Positions 10,177-41,200 of a DNA stretch of 51,489 nucleotides are shown here, one piece after another. Location of the stretch: NCBI GenBank assembly GCA_946803715.1, contig CAMPET010000041.1, positions 3,064-54,552 on the forward strand, in the 5' to 3' direction. Under the pieces are notes generated by a model. It saw only the letters and a list, made by a program, of their open reading frames with translations. It was not told the origin of the DNA and searched no databases. The position numbers and the translations under genes were made by a program. Every line of letters starts with the position of its first letter. Position 1 is the first letter of the stretch. This stretch comes from Beroe ovata. Lineage: Eukaryota; Ctenophora; Nuda; Beroida; Beroidae.

Positions 10177-12579
10177 CTGAGTAAGTGTTATAAATACAGA
10201 GAGGGGGCACAGTTTATTGTAATTGTTGAGTGTTCTAGAGTGTGTGACGAGTTTTCCACGGCGGATATAAGATTGAGTTTCTCGATGCCGAGTACCAGCA
10301 GATTCCACTGTTTCCACTGTTTGCGAAACATTTCAGTTATCACCGTATTCTCTGTCAGACCTCCTTGAGCCAGAGACGACTGACTTGCACAAACAGCTCC
10401 CAAAATAGTCCCAATAATCTAATGATGTCTCATGTCTCATGTCACTTTGGGGTATAACGGCATTTAAAGCGATACCTATAATTTAACCTATCGATATAAG
10501 AATAGTTTATTGACATGATGTTGAATTGGAAGAATAATCAAGTATCGTAATGTTTGTGCGAGGAATTGTAGCCATAGGAACACTTGTAGCCATAGGAACA
10601 CATATTTAATATCTATGAATATGCAGTAGTGTAAAAGTGTTGGTATGATATGCAGTATATGATATACCAGTGTATACTGTATACTGTAGGTACACTACAC
10701 ACATCAATCATCACACACACACACACACACACACGCACATACACACACACACAANACACACACACACACACATACCACTAATCCATATGTTTTTCAGCTA
10801 TGTGGATGATATGCATGCCAGTAATAAGCTATTCAAGCTCTTCTAACGGAAAGGATGCACATTCTGCAGGAGTATTTAACATTTGCACAAACTAAACATC
10901 TAAATTCTAATGGAGACAAAAGGAATATTGAACTTTTGAAGCGGAGATTTTAAAAGATTACTTTTGTACAGACTACAGATTACTGTGGATTGCATGAATC
11001 ATAACCCAATCAGCAATGTAATCTTAATTCTTAGAATGCCAGGCCCAGTTCCCTCTTGCTTACAAGACTGATTTAGTATTTACAATCTATAAATCAACTG
11101 ATCTATAAATGTTTTTATAAATGTTCAAGATTGTGGTATTATGCAACATCTCATTTCTGTCATCAGTCACATTTTCATATGCATAAACTCATTGACGATT
11201 ATTTAAGTTGAATAATTTTACACGGTCACACTCTCAAATTTGTTATGCGTGAGGCGCCGTGACATAATTGAGTAGAAACAAAAATGCGCAAGTGTTCACA
11301 ATAACAGTGGTAATGCATGCGCGGGCATTACCAATGCGCGCGCGGGGAACACAAAACTCGGCGACGCGCTTTTAATTTTACTTGTTTCGTGTTTTCTTTC
11401 TAAACTAAACTGTTAAATTTTTCGATTGGACAAGAGAAGGCGAACCAATTGACTTGCATATCAGGAAGCCTCCAAAAGCCTATCAAAATGAATCATTGAA
11501 TCAAAAATAATAAATATTGTACCAATGTCGTAACATAAATGATGAATGATCTTATTCTTAGAATTTGATGCCAAAGATCAAAGATAAATTCAAATTTTTA
11601 AATTTATGTCAATCATTTGAACCCAAAACTGAATTTAATTTGAAATCACAGGGAAGTGCAATCCAATGTATCATAATAGTACTATATACATGCAGTAGAA
11701 CATTTTACAATTCTACATTTTAATTGTCAGTTTACACTTAACAGATGTTCATCGCTCATCGGGAAATCGGGTCGACTAAGTCAAACTCGATCGCAGTTCT
11801 TTTCTGTTTCAACTAAAGTCCGGTGAAAGCCTCACTCATGTGTTTGTCCTATAAACCCTCACACAATTATACAAAACACGGTCAACTATATCACCGCTCT
11901 CGTATAGCTACTATTTTCGACGAGTCTGCAGTTGTCGGCGTTTGCTGACTCCGTCGTTTTCTCCTCCGACTTGTCGAGCCTCGGCTACTGTCGGTTACGT
12001 CCCCTGAAATGTTCGTTAGTGACAGGCCAGCTTACGTGTTGAAGAGAAGTCAGTACACCATTGGGGTGATAGAGTAAAGACACATGATAGTTACTTGACT
12101 AGAAAGTGTGGGATAACACGATATATGCCTCGAGCGAAGCGAGTGGCATATATCTCATTATTCACCGAAGCCGAAGGCTGAGTTGAATAATACAATTTTC
12201 ACACTCTCATGTTAGTACATGGAATAAGTCCTAATGCCCGAGCATTGCGCCGCAGTGTAGCTGTCATCACATTACTAAGTCACATCTGTCATCATTATGC
12301 CATGTTTTCTAATAACTAATAGTTATTAACTATGCAACTTTCGTTTTCTGGATTAACTTTCGCTTTTCAAACAATTAGATAAGAAACATGGCTGCCTTTA
12401 TCAAAATCTCATTATGCTAACATTTGCTTTCGCTCGCAAAGTTTAAACCAGCTGCTCTCCACAAATTTTGTTATACTGCGCTTTATCATTTGTTTTGTGC
12501 GCTGCAATTGTGCTATTGAGAGCAGTGACTTTATCGATTACTGGAAGCAGAGACTGAAGAGTGTAGAAATTGGTCGATC
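10177..12579. other. Intergenic, no gene seen
   Basis: No supportable gene. Includes a second CA microsatellite near 10710-10772 with an N at 10755, a GC-rich patch with GCGCGC words near 11250-11375, AT-rich sequence, and a small hairpin at about 12121-12153 (ATATATGCC...GGCATATAT around CGAGCGAAGCGAG). The last few hundred bases are the likely promoter region of the XK-related gene. Confidence 0.5.
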
Positions 12580-15545
12580 ATGGAGTCACAGCCAGTCGAA
12601 AAGGTAAAGTACCTATCTGCAGATGTTAAAATACCAATAGATTTGTCCGTACAAATAACAAAACCCATCGGTTTCGATTCCTTGTTTGCCAAGCTGTACC
12701 TACAACAAGATCTTCACTATCTTCGTGATGCCAGCACTCATCAAACCAGGAAAATGGAGAAAAGATGGGTCACTCATCACTGACTGAGTCCTACATAGTA
12801 CCTACATACTTACATAACGCTAAATGTACATGATAAACATTGAACATTGTACACTGTACTACACAATGCTAGTTATGTACCTATCTAACTATCGTACTTA
12901 TAGTTATGATTAAACCTATAGTTTCAACAGCAGATATTTCATCAAATAATCTCAGGCGACTCAAAGCCGGACTCACGCAACGTCGGATTGTGAAGACTTG
13001 ACAAAAGTTGAAACTGACTCTGTGATTGAACCTGGCAGATTAGACGACACGAACAAGTCTTGTGAGGGAATGACAAACGTTGGAGATGGGGAGAGGGGGA
13101 GTGCTGGAGATGGGGAGAGGGGGAGTGCTGGAGCTATAGCATTGATTGAGAAGAGGATATTCCAATTGGAAGAGATCGTTGCCAGCAGCACAGTATCAAA
13201 ACAGGTACCTACCTAAGTTCATAAATAGGTAGTGGAAAGTGGCTGATTTGATCGCTTTCATAACAGTCGTTGCGCCAAAAGAGTGCCTTTTCACTTTTGA
13301 TTGACTCACCATTTGCAATTTGACGCGCAAATGTACAATGTACATAATTGTCAATGGTACAATCAATGCGGCTATCAGGTTACACAAACACATTAAATCA
13401 CCGGGTAGATAGGTAGGTATCTGGTTACAGTCTAGTAAGCTAGTACAGCCGAGAGCGTCAAACTTTCACTTTTGCTTATTGTTTCTAGTGTGATTTTTCA
13501 GTCTTAATAACTGAGTGATCGTGTAATGGAGTCTGAAAACAAGGTAGCTCCCAGATACGGCGTTGTTAAATGAACAGCAATATCTACAATCTAAGCAATG
13601 CATATTATGTCCAAGACACCCCACTAAACCCATGACTGCTCTCCATAACCCCCTCCCCTCCTCCCAGGCCAGCACGACTACATATTGGGAGGAAGGAGAG
13701 AAGTTGCAGAAGAAACCCCTTGTTAAGCAACACCCTGGCCACGTGTGTGAGATGTTACCATGGTATATCAAACTGTCCCTCATATTTACATGTGTTCTCA
13801 ACTACGCTGACACGGTGACAGATATTGTCACCACAGCTGACATGTTCCGTAACGAGAAGTATGTGTTGGGCAGTGTATCTGTCCTGGTCATGGTATGTGT
13901 CGGGCTCTGGGTACCGTTCCACACGAGATCTCTGACTGACGAGGAGGAGAAAATTAGCGATACCGCCGCCAATGAGTCTGGTGCCGCCGCCCCCACCGAT
14001 ACCAAGACGACCAAGTGGAAATTGTCATGGCGTAACGTGGTGGCATCGCTAACCCTCTCCTCCACCCAGTACTTCATCCTCAAGAAGTTCCTGCTGGCAC
14101 ACCCGACAGGGCGGTATGACCGGAGGGCGTGTCTGGGGTACGACAACGAGCGGTGCCGGACAGACAAGTGCAACAACCTCCGGCACAAGATACGACAACT
14201 CCACGAGGCTGTCATTCTGGAGAAGATGGTGGAGAATCTGCCGCAGCTCTTCCTACAAATAATCAACATAGCTCCAGAGTACCTCACCAAGGACACGGAG
14301 ATGGGCGGATTCTGGGGCTACTGGAAACTGGTGTCCCTCCTCCTGACATCCTTCTCCCTGACCAGGGCTTGTGTTAAGTTTGACTTCGTCAGACTGGATT
14401 TAAACCCGAGGCTGTTCAGTTTTTCTGCCATCGGAAAAGGCTGGAAAGCTATCTACCCACAAAAATACCTCCTGGGGATAATCCATTCCTCGATAATCAT
14501 AAACAAGGGTCTAACCGTCATTTATCTGGCTATCGTGGTGAACTACAACTTCATCACTCAGCCACAGAAACCGAAATGGTGCTTCATAACAACAGCTTTA
14601 CAAGAGGTCAAGAGCGGAGATGGGGGGCAGTGCAACTTTGAGAGTAAGGTTGCTTGGATGCTGCTGCTCTACATTGTTGCTTATTACTCAACTGTTGCTG
14701 TGATCACGCTACATGTCATACCATGTTATGTGTACAAGTACAGTTTGAAAGGGACCCTGCAGCAGATCAAGACACGACGTGGACGAATCCTGTATGTGTT
14801 CAAGTTTATAGGAGGTCTGTGGTGGATTTACATCCTGAATTCAGTGTTACAACAACGTCACTACCTATTCGATGCGACAAACCACCTGAGGAAAGTTGGA
14901 TGGGTGAAGTTCATTGCCAGAACATACCCCTCTTTCCTCCATGCGATGGGAACAGCCGTATTCAGCGTGGCATTCTACCGTAGAGGGCAGGAGGGGGGCT
15001 TTTCCAATGTGGGCATTGGCATCACTCCCTTCCAGTTGAGCCTCATAGGATTGAGTATAGAGGCAGTACACCTGACCTCCCTTCTCATCCTGGTATACAG
15101 GGCCGATCCATGCTACATTAAATCTCTGTCCACGGAGAAGATAGTTGAGTACCTGATCAGGAGGGGCAAAGTTCCAGCAACTATGGATGTATCCTGCTCT
15201 AGGACCGCCAAAGATATCATCAAGGATGTGGTAAAGCATACAAGTGAGGGAGGGATTTGTGATGTATACAAGGAGGACATCAGAGATGACATCATCAAGT
15301 TCAGCGTCAAGTTGCCGCCCACAACCAGGTTTAAAGGGATCATGGAGTTCCATAGGGCTTATGCTGAGGCGATACGGAGGTATAGTGGGATAAAGGGTGA
15401 TGATGAGAGCGTGGCTTATTCTCCCCTCAAGCAACTAGATGAGGAGAAGGGAGAGGGGGAGAAGGGCGTGCAGGAAAATGGTGGGGACCGGGTTGGCGGG
15501 GAGTTTGAAGACAGAAGCTCTTCACATGGTGATAGCAATGTCTGA
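12580..15545 (+). CDS. XK-related (XKR) multi-pass membrane protein, likely phospholipid scramblase family
   Basis: The main exon (13668-15545) encodes over 600 residues with many hydrophobic segments. The first, PWYIKLSLIFTCVLNYADTV followed by TDIVTTADMF, matches the XK family's first helix with its YxxDxxTD signature. XK-family proteins (XKR8, CED-8) act at the plasma membrane in lipid scrambling and apoptotic-cell signalling; XK itself is a transporter partner. Two short upstream exons, 12580-12603 (start MESQPVEK) and 12956-13204 (acidic, with a duplicated GDGERGSA), join in phase 0 to a strong acceptor (CCTCCTCCCAG) at 13667, giving about 716 residues. The first two exons are inferred. 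The C-terminal tail is acidic Glu/Gly-rich and varies in repeat number between the two copies of this 3' end. Confidence 0.83.
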
Positions 15546-16134
15546 TATGAAAGTGAAAACTGTCCAGTGGGGACATGAACTTGGACTGTGGGTGTAACTA
15601 GGCGCAAAATATTCTGTTGTGATTAGTATATAATTCTGTGTTGATTAGAAAGTTCATACCAAGCCCCTATAAACTATTTCATCAGGCAATATAATAGCTT
15701 ATATTTGTTGCGTGTTTTCCTCTTTGTACTTGACTTGGTAAACGACTTGNAGGGCTTATGCTGAGGCGATACGGAGGTATAGTTTGATAAAGGGTGACGA
15801 TGACAGCGTGGCTTATTCTCCCCTCAAGCAGTTAGATGATGAGGAGAAGGGAGAGGGGGAGGAGGGCGTGCAGTTAGATGAGGAGAAGGGAGAGGGGGAG
15901 GAGGGCGTGCAGGAAAATGGTGGGGACCGGGTTGGCGGGGAGTTGGAAGACAATAGCTCTTCACATGGTGATAGCAATGTCTGATATGAAAGTGAAAACT
16001 GTCCAGTGGACACATGAACTTGGACTGTGGGTATAACTAGGCGCAAAATATTCTGTTGTGATAAGTATATTATTCTGTGTTGATTATGAAGTTCATACCA
16101 AGCCCCTATAAACTATTTCATCGGGCAATATGAA

Positions 16135-33222
<17,088 letters not shown>

Positions 33223-36200
33223 CTACCATTCACCATGGCAACCTGAAAAAAATATGCAGTCTAGGGTAGAAATAAGGGGAGTGGTTATACAACTTTACAT
33301 GGCAAAGAATGGTTTTGAACGAATTAAGGAAGAACAACTGAATATAAAGGAACATGGAATGAGGAGGAAGTCATAGGAACCATGAAACAAGTGTAGAAGT
33401 AAGGAGGGCAACACAAAGTATCCTAAATTTCAACAACAATGGATTCGAATTGTTACAGCTCAGTTGACCAACACCAGGATATACATAACAGAGCAATTCA
33501 AGTGCACTTTAGCTGCTACAGAGCTACTGATAGTCAGAATCCGCTAGAAGACTAATACCCCTCGCAACTTGATGAAAGGTTAAGAAATCACGGATACGAA
33601 GCAGAGTGTACAATTTTTAAATTTCCCTCCAGGCCAGGACCAGCATCAGCAGCAGCTAACCATCATATATCAATGTGTTGCTTTATTGGGTGATCGCCAA
33701 TAAGTGTTAACTTGGAGGATTAATGTGGGAAAATAAGGTATTGTAGAGGTACCGACTGACAACACTAATTCCATAAACCCTCTCTCTCATAGCCAAGGTG
33801 TAGAGTTAAACAAGCCAAAACCTCGTGTCGATGTGAGTGTGTGATATATTTCATACCTCCTCACAAGAACACAAACAAAACTTCATCAAGCTGCAAAGCA
33901 GTGTACAAGTACGCGTAGAATGTTAGATTTGTAGTGTACTATATGATAAATTGGCTTAACAGCTCTTGACAGGGCGGTGATAGCCTATCATTAAATACTG
34001 AGACTGTCCATCCCATCCCTATATATCTACGTGAGGGAGAGGTAGATGCTAACGTAATGGAAGTGCGAATATAACATATTCTGCTGCTGCTGGGCTCGAC
34101 GAGACGAGGACAAGCTAACATGACACTTTTTTCTAATCTCTCACTCACACTCTTTTTCTGCGACTTCACCCCCTCTCCCGGGTATTCCCTTCCGCTACCA
34201 CCTTGCTATAGTTGCTCTTTTTCTCACTCTCTCTCTGTCTCTCCCTGCCTGCCGATGGATTGCACACTAGTACATTATATATCCAGGAATGTGTTACAGG
34301 TGATAATAACAACTCCTCAGACAAACTCGAGGAACATGGCGAACCCTATTCTGGCATGAATAACATAAGGTCATCACAAATATTATCCAGCTGATATTTA
34401 TGCGTTCTACAATATGAGAGTCTCTGACAGCCATCTAGATGTGTTATTAAAAGCTGGAAGAATGCTATCCAGAATACCGAACAACATCTACTCAAGATTA
34501 AATACCCTAGTCAGCAGTCACCCTAAGTTCCTAATTGTCAGGTCCAACCCAAGTTCTGATCAAATTTAGTCCTATAATCATACAATTCTACAAGAATCTA
34601 GATCTCCACATCACCAAGTGTTAACTCATCCATGCGCCACTTTCATAGATCTACCCAACTTTGAAGCTTATAATGTAAACCCAAGTGGAATGATCATCCA
34701 TGCTTCATGATGGCTCAACCATGGGTACCAACTTTGATTCATCACTGAAATACAGATATAACATCAGCCCCGGTCCTCTATCCACCCCACACATCTGCTA
34801 CAAGTCACATGTCTCGAATCCAGCGTTTAGCAACCCATCGCTAAACATGAGTTCCAATATTTATATTATACAGCTGTAATCACCATGCACTAGGAACATA
34901 GCAAGAGTTACACTGCAGCTATAGCCAGGCACATCGTTACATGAGGACAGATGATTCTTTGTTTCGAGTTGACTCAATATATGTACACCTAAACGAAAAT
35001 AATAGACTCTGAACTTCAATCCATAAATCATAGGGATACGCAAGGAAGCACATGCTAGATGCGGGGGACTAATGCAAAGGGACCAATAATATTCTTTGGT
35101 AGGTACCAATTTTCTGCTCAAGGTGAACTAGGATTTCTTAGTTTTTTACATTCGGAACATACGATTAAAATACTGTTGTTCCAAACAGCTATCAGGCGTG
35201 AGCTGAATCACTCCATGAGGCTGAATTCTTTGTGGGAAAGTTACAAGCTGGAGCCGGGGACAATAAAAAGCTTGTATTTGAGACAATGAACCTGCTACTG
35301 TGCTATTTCAAGATTTTGACTCAAGTCACGCGCATCGCAATCATTGAAAATTCTATAATTTTAATAAATCCGTTCTTTTTGTTGATCGATAAGTCCGTGG
35401 CCGTTGTATCTGTGTGCATTCCCCATTCAATAAAGCAGTTATATTGGCAGCCCTTTGTCTGCTACAATAATCAAAGTGACAGAAAAGCAGAGTTTGGCAG
35501 TTCTTTTTATAACTCGTATATAAACAGAATAAAAAATGCAGAAGAAAAGTAAAAAACTTTCGGTGAAAGCTTTTCTTTTTTCCGAAAATTAAATTCGCGA
35601 TTGGATATGTCATCGAGTGTCACCAGTAATGACGAAACATGTGCTGTTCAACTAGTGTTCCTATAATAGGTATTTGTGTTGTGTGCTTTGTTGAAGAGCA
35701 CTTCTGACAGTCCGATAATCAAGTGAAACACCAGAATTTCTAAACGTATTACTATTACAAAATAGCTGGAGTCGTATGGATTTGAGTAATATGAAGCTGG
35801 TTGTTTACTGTATTCATAGCGCGATTACTTTTAAACAGATTTTCAATTTTCATTGAAACGTTAATTTGAAGCTATCGAAGTGCCAAATTATAGGCATTCT
35901 CATGAGAAAGGGAATCAAACAAAAATAAGAAACAACGGGATCAGCCGCCTATGAAGCTTTGACAGTCCGTGGTATTCGCAAAATTTGTTTGAAGCTCCGA
36001 ATATCAGCAAGGTCAAAACATAACATCAAGCCATGCAGTAGTCTGTGAGCGTTGTGTGAGCGTGTGTGTGTGAGTGTGTGTGTGTGTGAGTGTGTCGGAA
36101 AGTGATGAAATATGTCTTGATGCCTCTGGAATTCCAGTTTGATGACGTTTAGACTGTACAATGTTGAGTGATAGAACTTTGCCACAGCTACAAGAATTAT

Positions 36201-38213
36201 AGGTTCTGGGAATCGGAAAGCCTACATGAGTGGAAAGTTTCTCGGCTAGAAAATCCAGCTTCGCTTGATATTAGTCAAAAGAATCAACTATTCTCATTGT
36301 GAAATACCCAAGAGATGTACCAAATAAGAAAACGCCTTTTGGAGAAGAATGGGACTATTTTGCCGATGGTGCCCGACCCAATTTGCAATGACAACTGATC
36401 GATATGGTTTGCAGAACGTTGCAATGGGGTGTGCATTATTTTGCAACCTTTGAAATTGTAGTCATAAAATTCATTACACCCTGAAGGGGCTGGTAGCCCA
36501 ATACTCAATAGCTGTAGGTATTATACAGTAAGCTCGAATATAGGGCACTCATAATTATGGTTTCTCAGTACCTCGTACATATTATAGCGTCCCCCTGTGG
36601 CGCATATAATACGCTTCAAATTAAATTTGCAGTCCACAAGATGGTTGGTGTAACTTGCAAGTCCATAATATCATAGGAACGGTAGGTACTCTATGGCTTG
36701 AGAAATTTCTCACTTGCTGTACGTACCTCTCCTGAAAGGACCTCCATGATTATGATACCGTATAGTTGTTCAAAGCGCGATAGGTAATCCCCGATTGGGG
36801 AAAACGTGAGATAATTTTTGTTGATTATATGCTGCATTGGAAGGTGGAGCACATGATTATGAACCACAATCAATATCAGTTGATGCCTGATTCAATAAGT
36901 GAGCAGATTTCTCATTAATATTCAGATGTGAGCAGATGTAATTATATTCAGATGTGAGTAGATTTCTCATTAATATCACCAAGCTCTGATTCGGATCCTA
37001 AGAAGCTCTACAGCAAGATTGCGAATCGTAGTAGTCGACTGTTCATCAAATAGTCACGTGACTTCTTATCATAGTCACATGACTAAGCATAATCACTTAG
37101 AACACTCCGCATAATATTAAGGGGTTTGTTACTGAAGCGATTGATCCAGTATTAGCTACTGTTCAACGACTTTATGGAGTCGTTCTAATTGCCGTCTAAA
37201 GATTAACTTACATAGTTTATAGTTATCTCTGGTCATCATCTCATTGTTATGTGATCTTCTGCCATAGTTCTCTGCAATGAATGATTCTGTCACAATGACA
37301 AATGGGCGAGGTTAAGCTTGTCTGGCTACTTCATCTCTTTGTTTAGAATTCCCATCGAAGTGTAAGTAATTTCTGACTTAAATGTCTCCAGCGAGAAGTT
37401 ACAAAGTTAAAACTCCCCAACTCCAACTGTTCTTCGAAATGAGAGATAGATAGTTAATTCTCTTTTGACTCTGTTTACAAATGAGTCAAAAGAGAATTAA
37501 CTCATCGTAACTAATGCGACTCTTATTCAATCGTCCAATCCATGAACTATGTTCTTCAAAATCCACGCTAGATATATGTAATTGTCACAAAACTTCCAGC
37601 TCACACACACACACGTTGATAATTGTCACAAAACTTCGAGCACGCATACATTGAGCTTTGCAGTCAGGGGCTGTTTGTAGTAGTTGGTAAATATATTGCT
37701 GCTGCTACTGTTGACATCCTAAATCTACAACCGAGAAAGGTTGGTATCTGTTTAACACCAACTATCATATAATCGGATAACCGGCCGTGATTGCATGTGA
37801 TATGTCGCATAAGGGGTAAAGTTTTATAATTTATGCAAAATCATGTCTTCATGAGAGATACATTCTTTGCTCACAACTTATTTCTTTTACTTTATCTGCT
37901 GTAACAATTGTTCAATTGCTGCAGATAGCGTTTCTCTTTCTACTTAATCTTTTGATGAGTCATGTATGATTAAGTGCTTCGTAATGTTTCCTTCATTTAC
38001 ATACTGGATATTGCAGCATAGCTTGAAAATATGATTTAAACATTATTTTCTAAAACCAACTTTCACCTTATGAACTTTGAAGCAATCAAACCGAGTGCTT
38101 CTTTATTTTAGGGAAGAATGCTTCTGTGAACAAAATGTCAAAATTGATCTCTTGACCATACAACTGTGAGACTATTCAAATTCCTCAAGATTTCACAATA
38201 TCCTAGTTTCGCC
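33223..38213. other. 5-kb region without a supported gene
   Basis: Lies between the divergent starts of the formin (-) and the class C receptor (+), so it should hold both promoters. I found no convincing exon. It contains a GT microsatellite (about 36057-36092), a direct repeat of AATTGTCACAAAACTTC (about 37580 and 37621), a repeated TGAGCAGATTTCTCATTAATAT block (about 36898-36976), and a perfect 20-base hairpin at 37452-37502. Untranslated first exons of the formin may be present and would not be visible by coding content. Confidence 0.5.
37452..37502. repeat. Perfect 20-bp inverted repeat with 11-base loop
   Basis: Arm 37452-37471 (AGTTAATTCTCTTTTGACTC) is the exact reverse complement of 37483-37502. 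It could be a short foldback element remnant or form an RNA stem; no transcript evidence can be seen. Confidence 0.85.
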
Positions 38214-41200
38214 ATGATCGGTTTTCCCCAACTGTTATTCATAACGGTTTTCCCACTGGCACAATCTCGACTAGACGAAAAAAGACTGGCGATAAAAGAA
38301 GGTACAATTTGTTTCTACTGTGAATAATACATGTCGTGATAGGATCTCAATATGGTGAACTATATGATAGGTTGCTAAAAACTACTCTTATCAGGGAAGT
38401 ACATGTTGGCGTTTATCGATAGAGAATTGACCAACCCAAGCACAATATCCACCCATTTCGTACAAAACATACTGACATTCCAGTTTTCTGTCGAGACGTA
38501 TGGACGTCAGATGGGGGGTGAGTAATATGAGGAGATGGTCAGCTACCTAATATAGAACATGCTGACCCACCATTGCTGGGACTTTGGGGGAAGATATGAA
38601 TCATGGGGCTTGATTCATAGTTAGCCTGATTTCCACAGCGTATCATGAATATCATAGGCCGTGCTTGTGTTGCAATGTTGCTCACTTATGATGAGCGGCA
38701 CTTGATCACGGGTCCCCACACTCACATACATACACTCACATACACTCACATACAGGAGACATGGGTGATATCGGCTACGTGATGTACATCACCACGTCAG
38801 ACACCGCTGTTATAGATACTATCTATATCCTCCAACAATACCCCAATATCATCGCAATCATTGGACCAAGAGTATCCTTCTCTGTGCTCAGCTTGACACC
38901 CCTCCTCTCAAATCTGAGGTACAATTCTAGCAAGAAACTTTTCGTACAGTCCTCATGACAGAATTAGATACTGACCTTCCCAACATCTGCCAGATGTCAT
39001 CTGGTTCAATTTTTGCATATTGATGATACCCCATGACACATCCGCCACACAGGATACCAACATTTGTGTACGGAACTTCAGTTCTAGCTGACTCTACCAT
39101 GTCGACATTCGAATGGAAGTACGTTATCCCTCTAACAGCTACGGCTACTGGACAAGCAGAAACAATAATTCCAAGGTTAGTAAATAGCGTCAATTGCCAA
39201 ATTAGGCCAAACCTGATACAGTCATTTATTGCTTAATAATTAATTGATGACTCGCAACTATAGAGATTTTAGTGCAGCAGTATTATACAATCTCATCAGT
39301 CTTCCTCATCAGTCTTCCTCATCAGTCTACATGACCTGATGATATAATTTGAATTGAATTGCTGCATAGGTTCTCCGTGCAGGTTAACACAGGAGTTAGG
39401 TGCTGACGCTGTAGTTGTGATCGCTGACACCACTGACTATGCCCGAGCACAACTCCCAATTCTCATGAAAGCTCTGAAGTCTCACAACATCAGCGTGCTC
39501 TGCGATCTCAATATTCCTGATGACGTCACCAGTGACAGTGACTTCCTACCCAGTCTTCTGGACGAGCTGAGGGAAGCTAATTTCCGAAACCGGACATTGA
39601 CTCTCCTTTTCCTGGCCAGCAGACGGAGAATCCTATCAGTGGTCAACTCTCTGGAGGAAAGAGCTGTGGAGTTTGAACCGTACGATATCCTTGCCATAAC
39701 CAGCACTCAGGGGTGTCTTGCGAAGTTGACAAGCGAGGGTAACACGAACATAGTCAGAATATGCCAGACTTTCCATCATGTTGAAGACTTGGAGGAGTTT
39801 TTTCAGACGGTGCAGTTTTGGAATGAGAATGGAATTCCTGTTAATCCCATCATTCATTGGCTAATACTGGATAATGACTATTGTGACATGGGCAACAACA
39901 CTTGTGTCACCACAACAGTTATCCAAAACTATTCAGACTCACGTCTCTATTCCGCTTACAACTTCAGGATTTACCATGCTATACGGGCTGTACTTGATGC
40001 TCTCAATTCTCATGCCGGCGATACAGAGTTTCTAGCCACTCTTCTAGAGCATATTGATGGGGGAAGCAGCCTTGAACCTCATTCCAGTGACAGATTGATG
40101 GCTTCGTTCAAGGAGGAGTCCAACAAGATGGAGTTTGGATTGAAGTTTGTCGATTCTCCATTTCCGGCACTCAATGTGGACATGTATTACAATGACGTTG
40201 CCATGGAAACATGGAAGGAGCAAGATGAAAACTTGGAGTCATTAGAATACCTACAATCGTGAGTGGGATGATCATATGAAACACATGATTTTGTCCACGA
40301 CTACTACTTTCACAGCCGGTATTACACTATTTTCAGTCAGCTGTCCCAGTTTCACAGGAGAGTGAGGTGTAGCGAGTCGTGTCCTCCAGGTTCACACAAG
40401 TCCTTCCTTCACGGCACGAAGAACTGCTGGACTTGTGTCACTTGTGCAGGTAAGATACTATGATTTGCCCCTTATTACTCAACCGAAAAAAAAAACAAAA
40501 AAGATTATTCAAGCAGATAAAAATACCTAACAATTCCTAAACCTTCTTGGTAGGTATAGACGATGTTAGGTATAGACGAGGGCAATTATTATCGGTTTCA
40601 AATTTGAACTACAGGGTCGCTTCACAATTTCACCCCACAGCGTGACAATACTCTCTGCTAGGGAACAGAATATCGGATGTGGAGAACGCGGACGTGTGTT
40701 TCGAGTGTCCACCAAACACGTGGACTAACCCCGCGAGGACTAACTGTTCGGTACTCCCCACTAGTCTTAGTCTGACAGGCGGACCGCTTGGTAACGCAAT
40801 CCTAGGGCTGGTTTCGATCTTCCTAGTCGTGATATTCATCACTCTCGGTGAGTTATAGTCACTACCTCCATTTATTAATTGGCCATCATCGGAATGAAAA
40901 TCTCACCCTTCTTTCTTACCAGCAATAACACATTTTACATTTTCAAAAACCATGCTCCTATATGCAGGTTTCTACATTTACCTGTGGAAGAGTGCAGTGA
41001 TAGTGGCATCCGGACGAGATTTGGCGATCTTCATGTTCCAAGGAATGGTGTGCGGGCTCGCCAACGCAGCCCTTATCGCCTCAAAACCTGGTAATAGATA
41101 AGTTATCGGATTCTACCGATGCTAGGTATGTCGAGCTTGGCTGCAAATGATTGTGTGTATAAGCACTAAGCAGGCCCTGCACAGCCCGAGAAATTTAACT

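Noticed and set aside
13802-14296. 164-residue minus-strand frame under the XK-related gene
   Set aside because: Shadow of the long coding exon on the other strand, with no signature of its own.
15784-15984. Second XK-related-like gene
   Set aside because: Only the last exon end is present, beginning at an N; better explained as a duplicated contig end.
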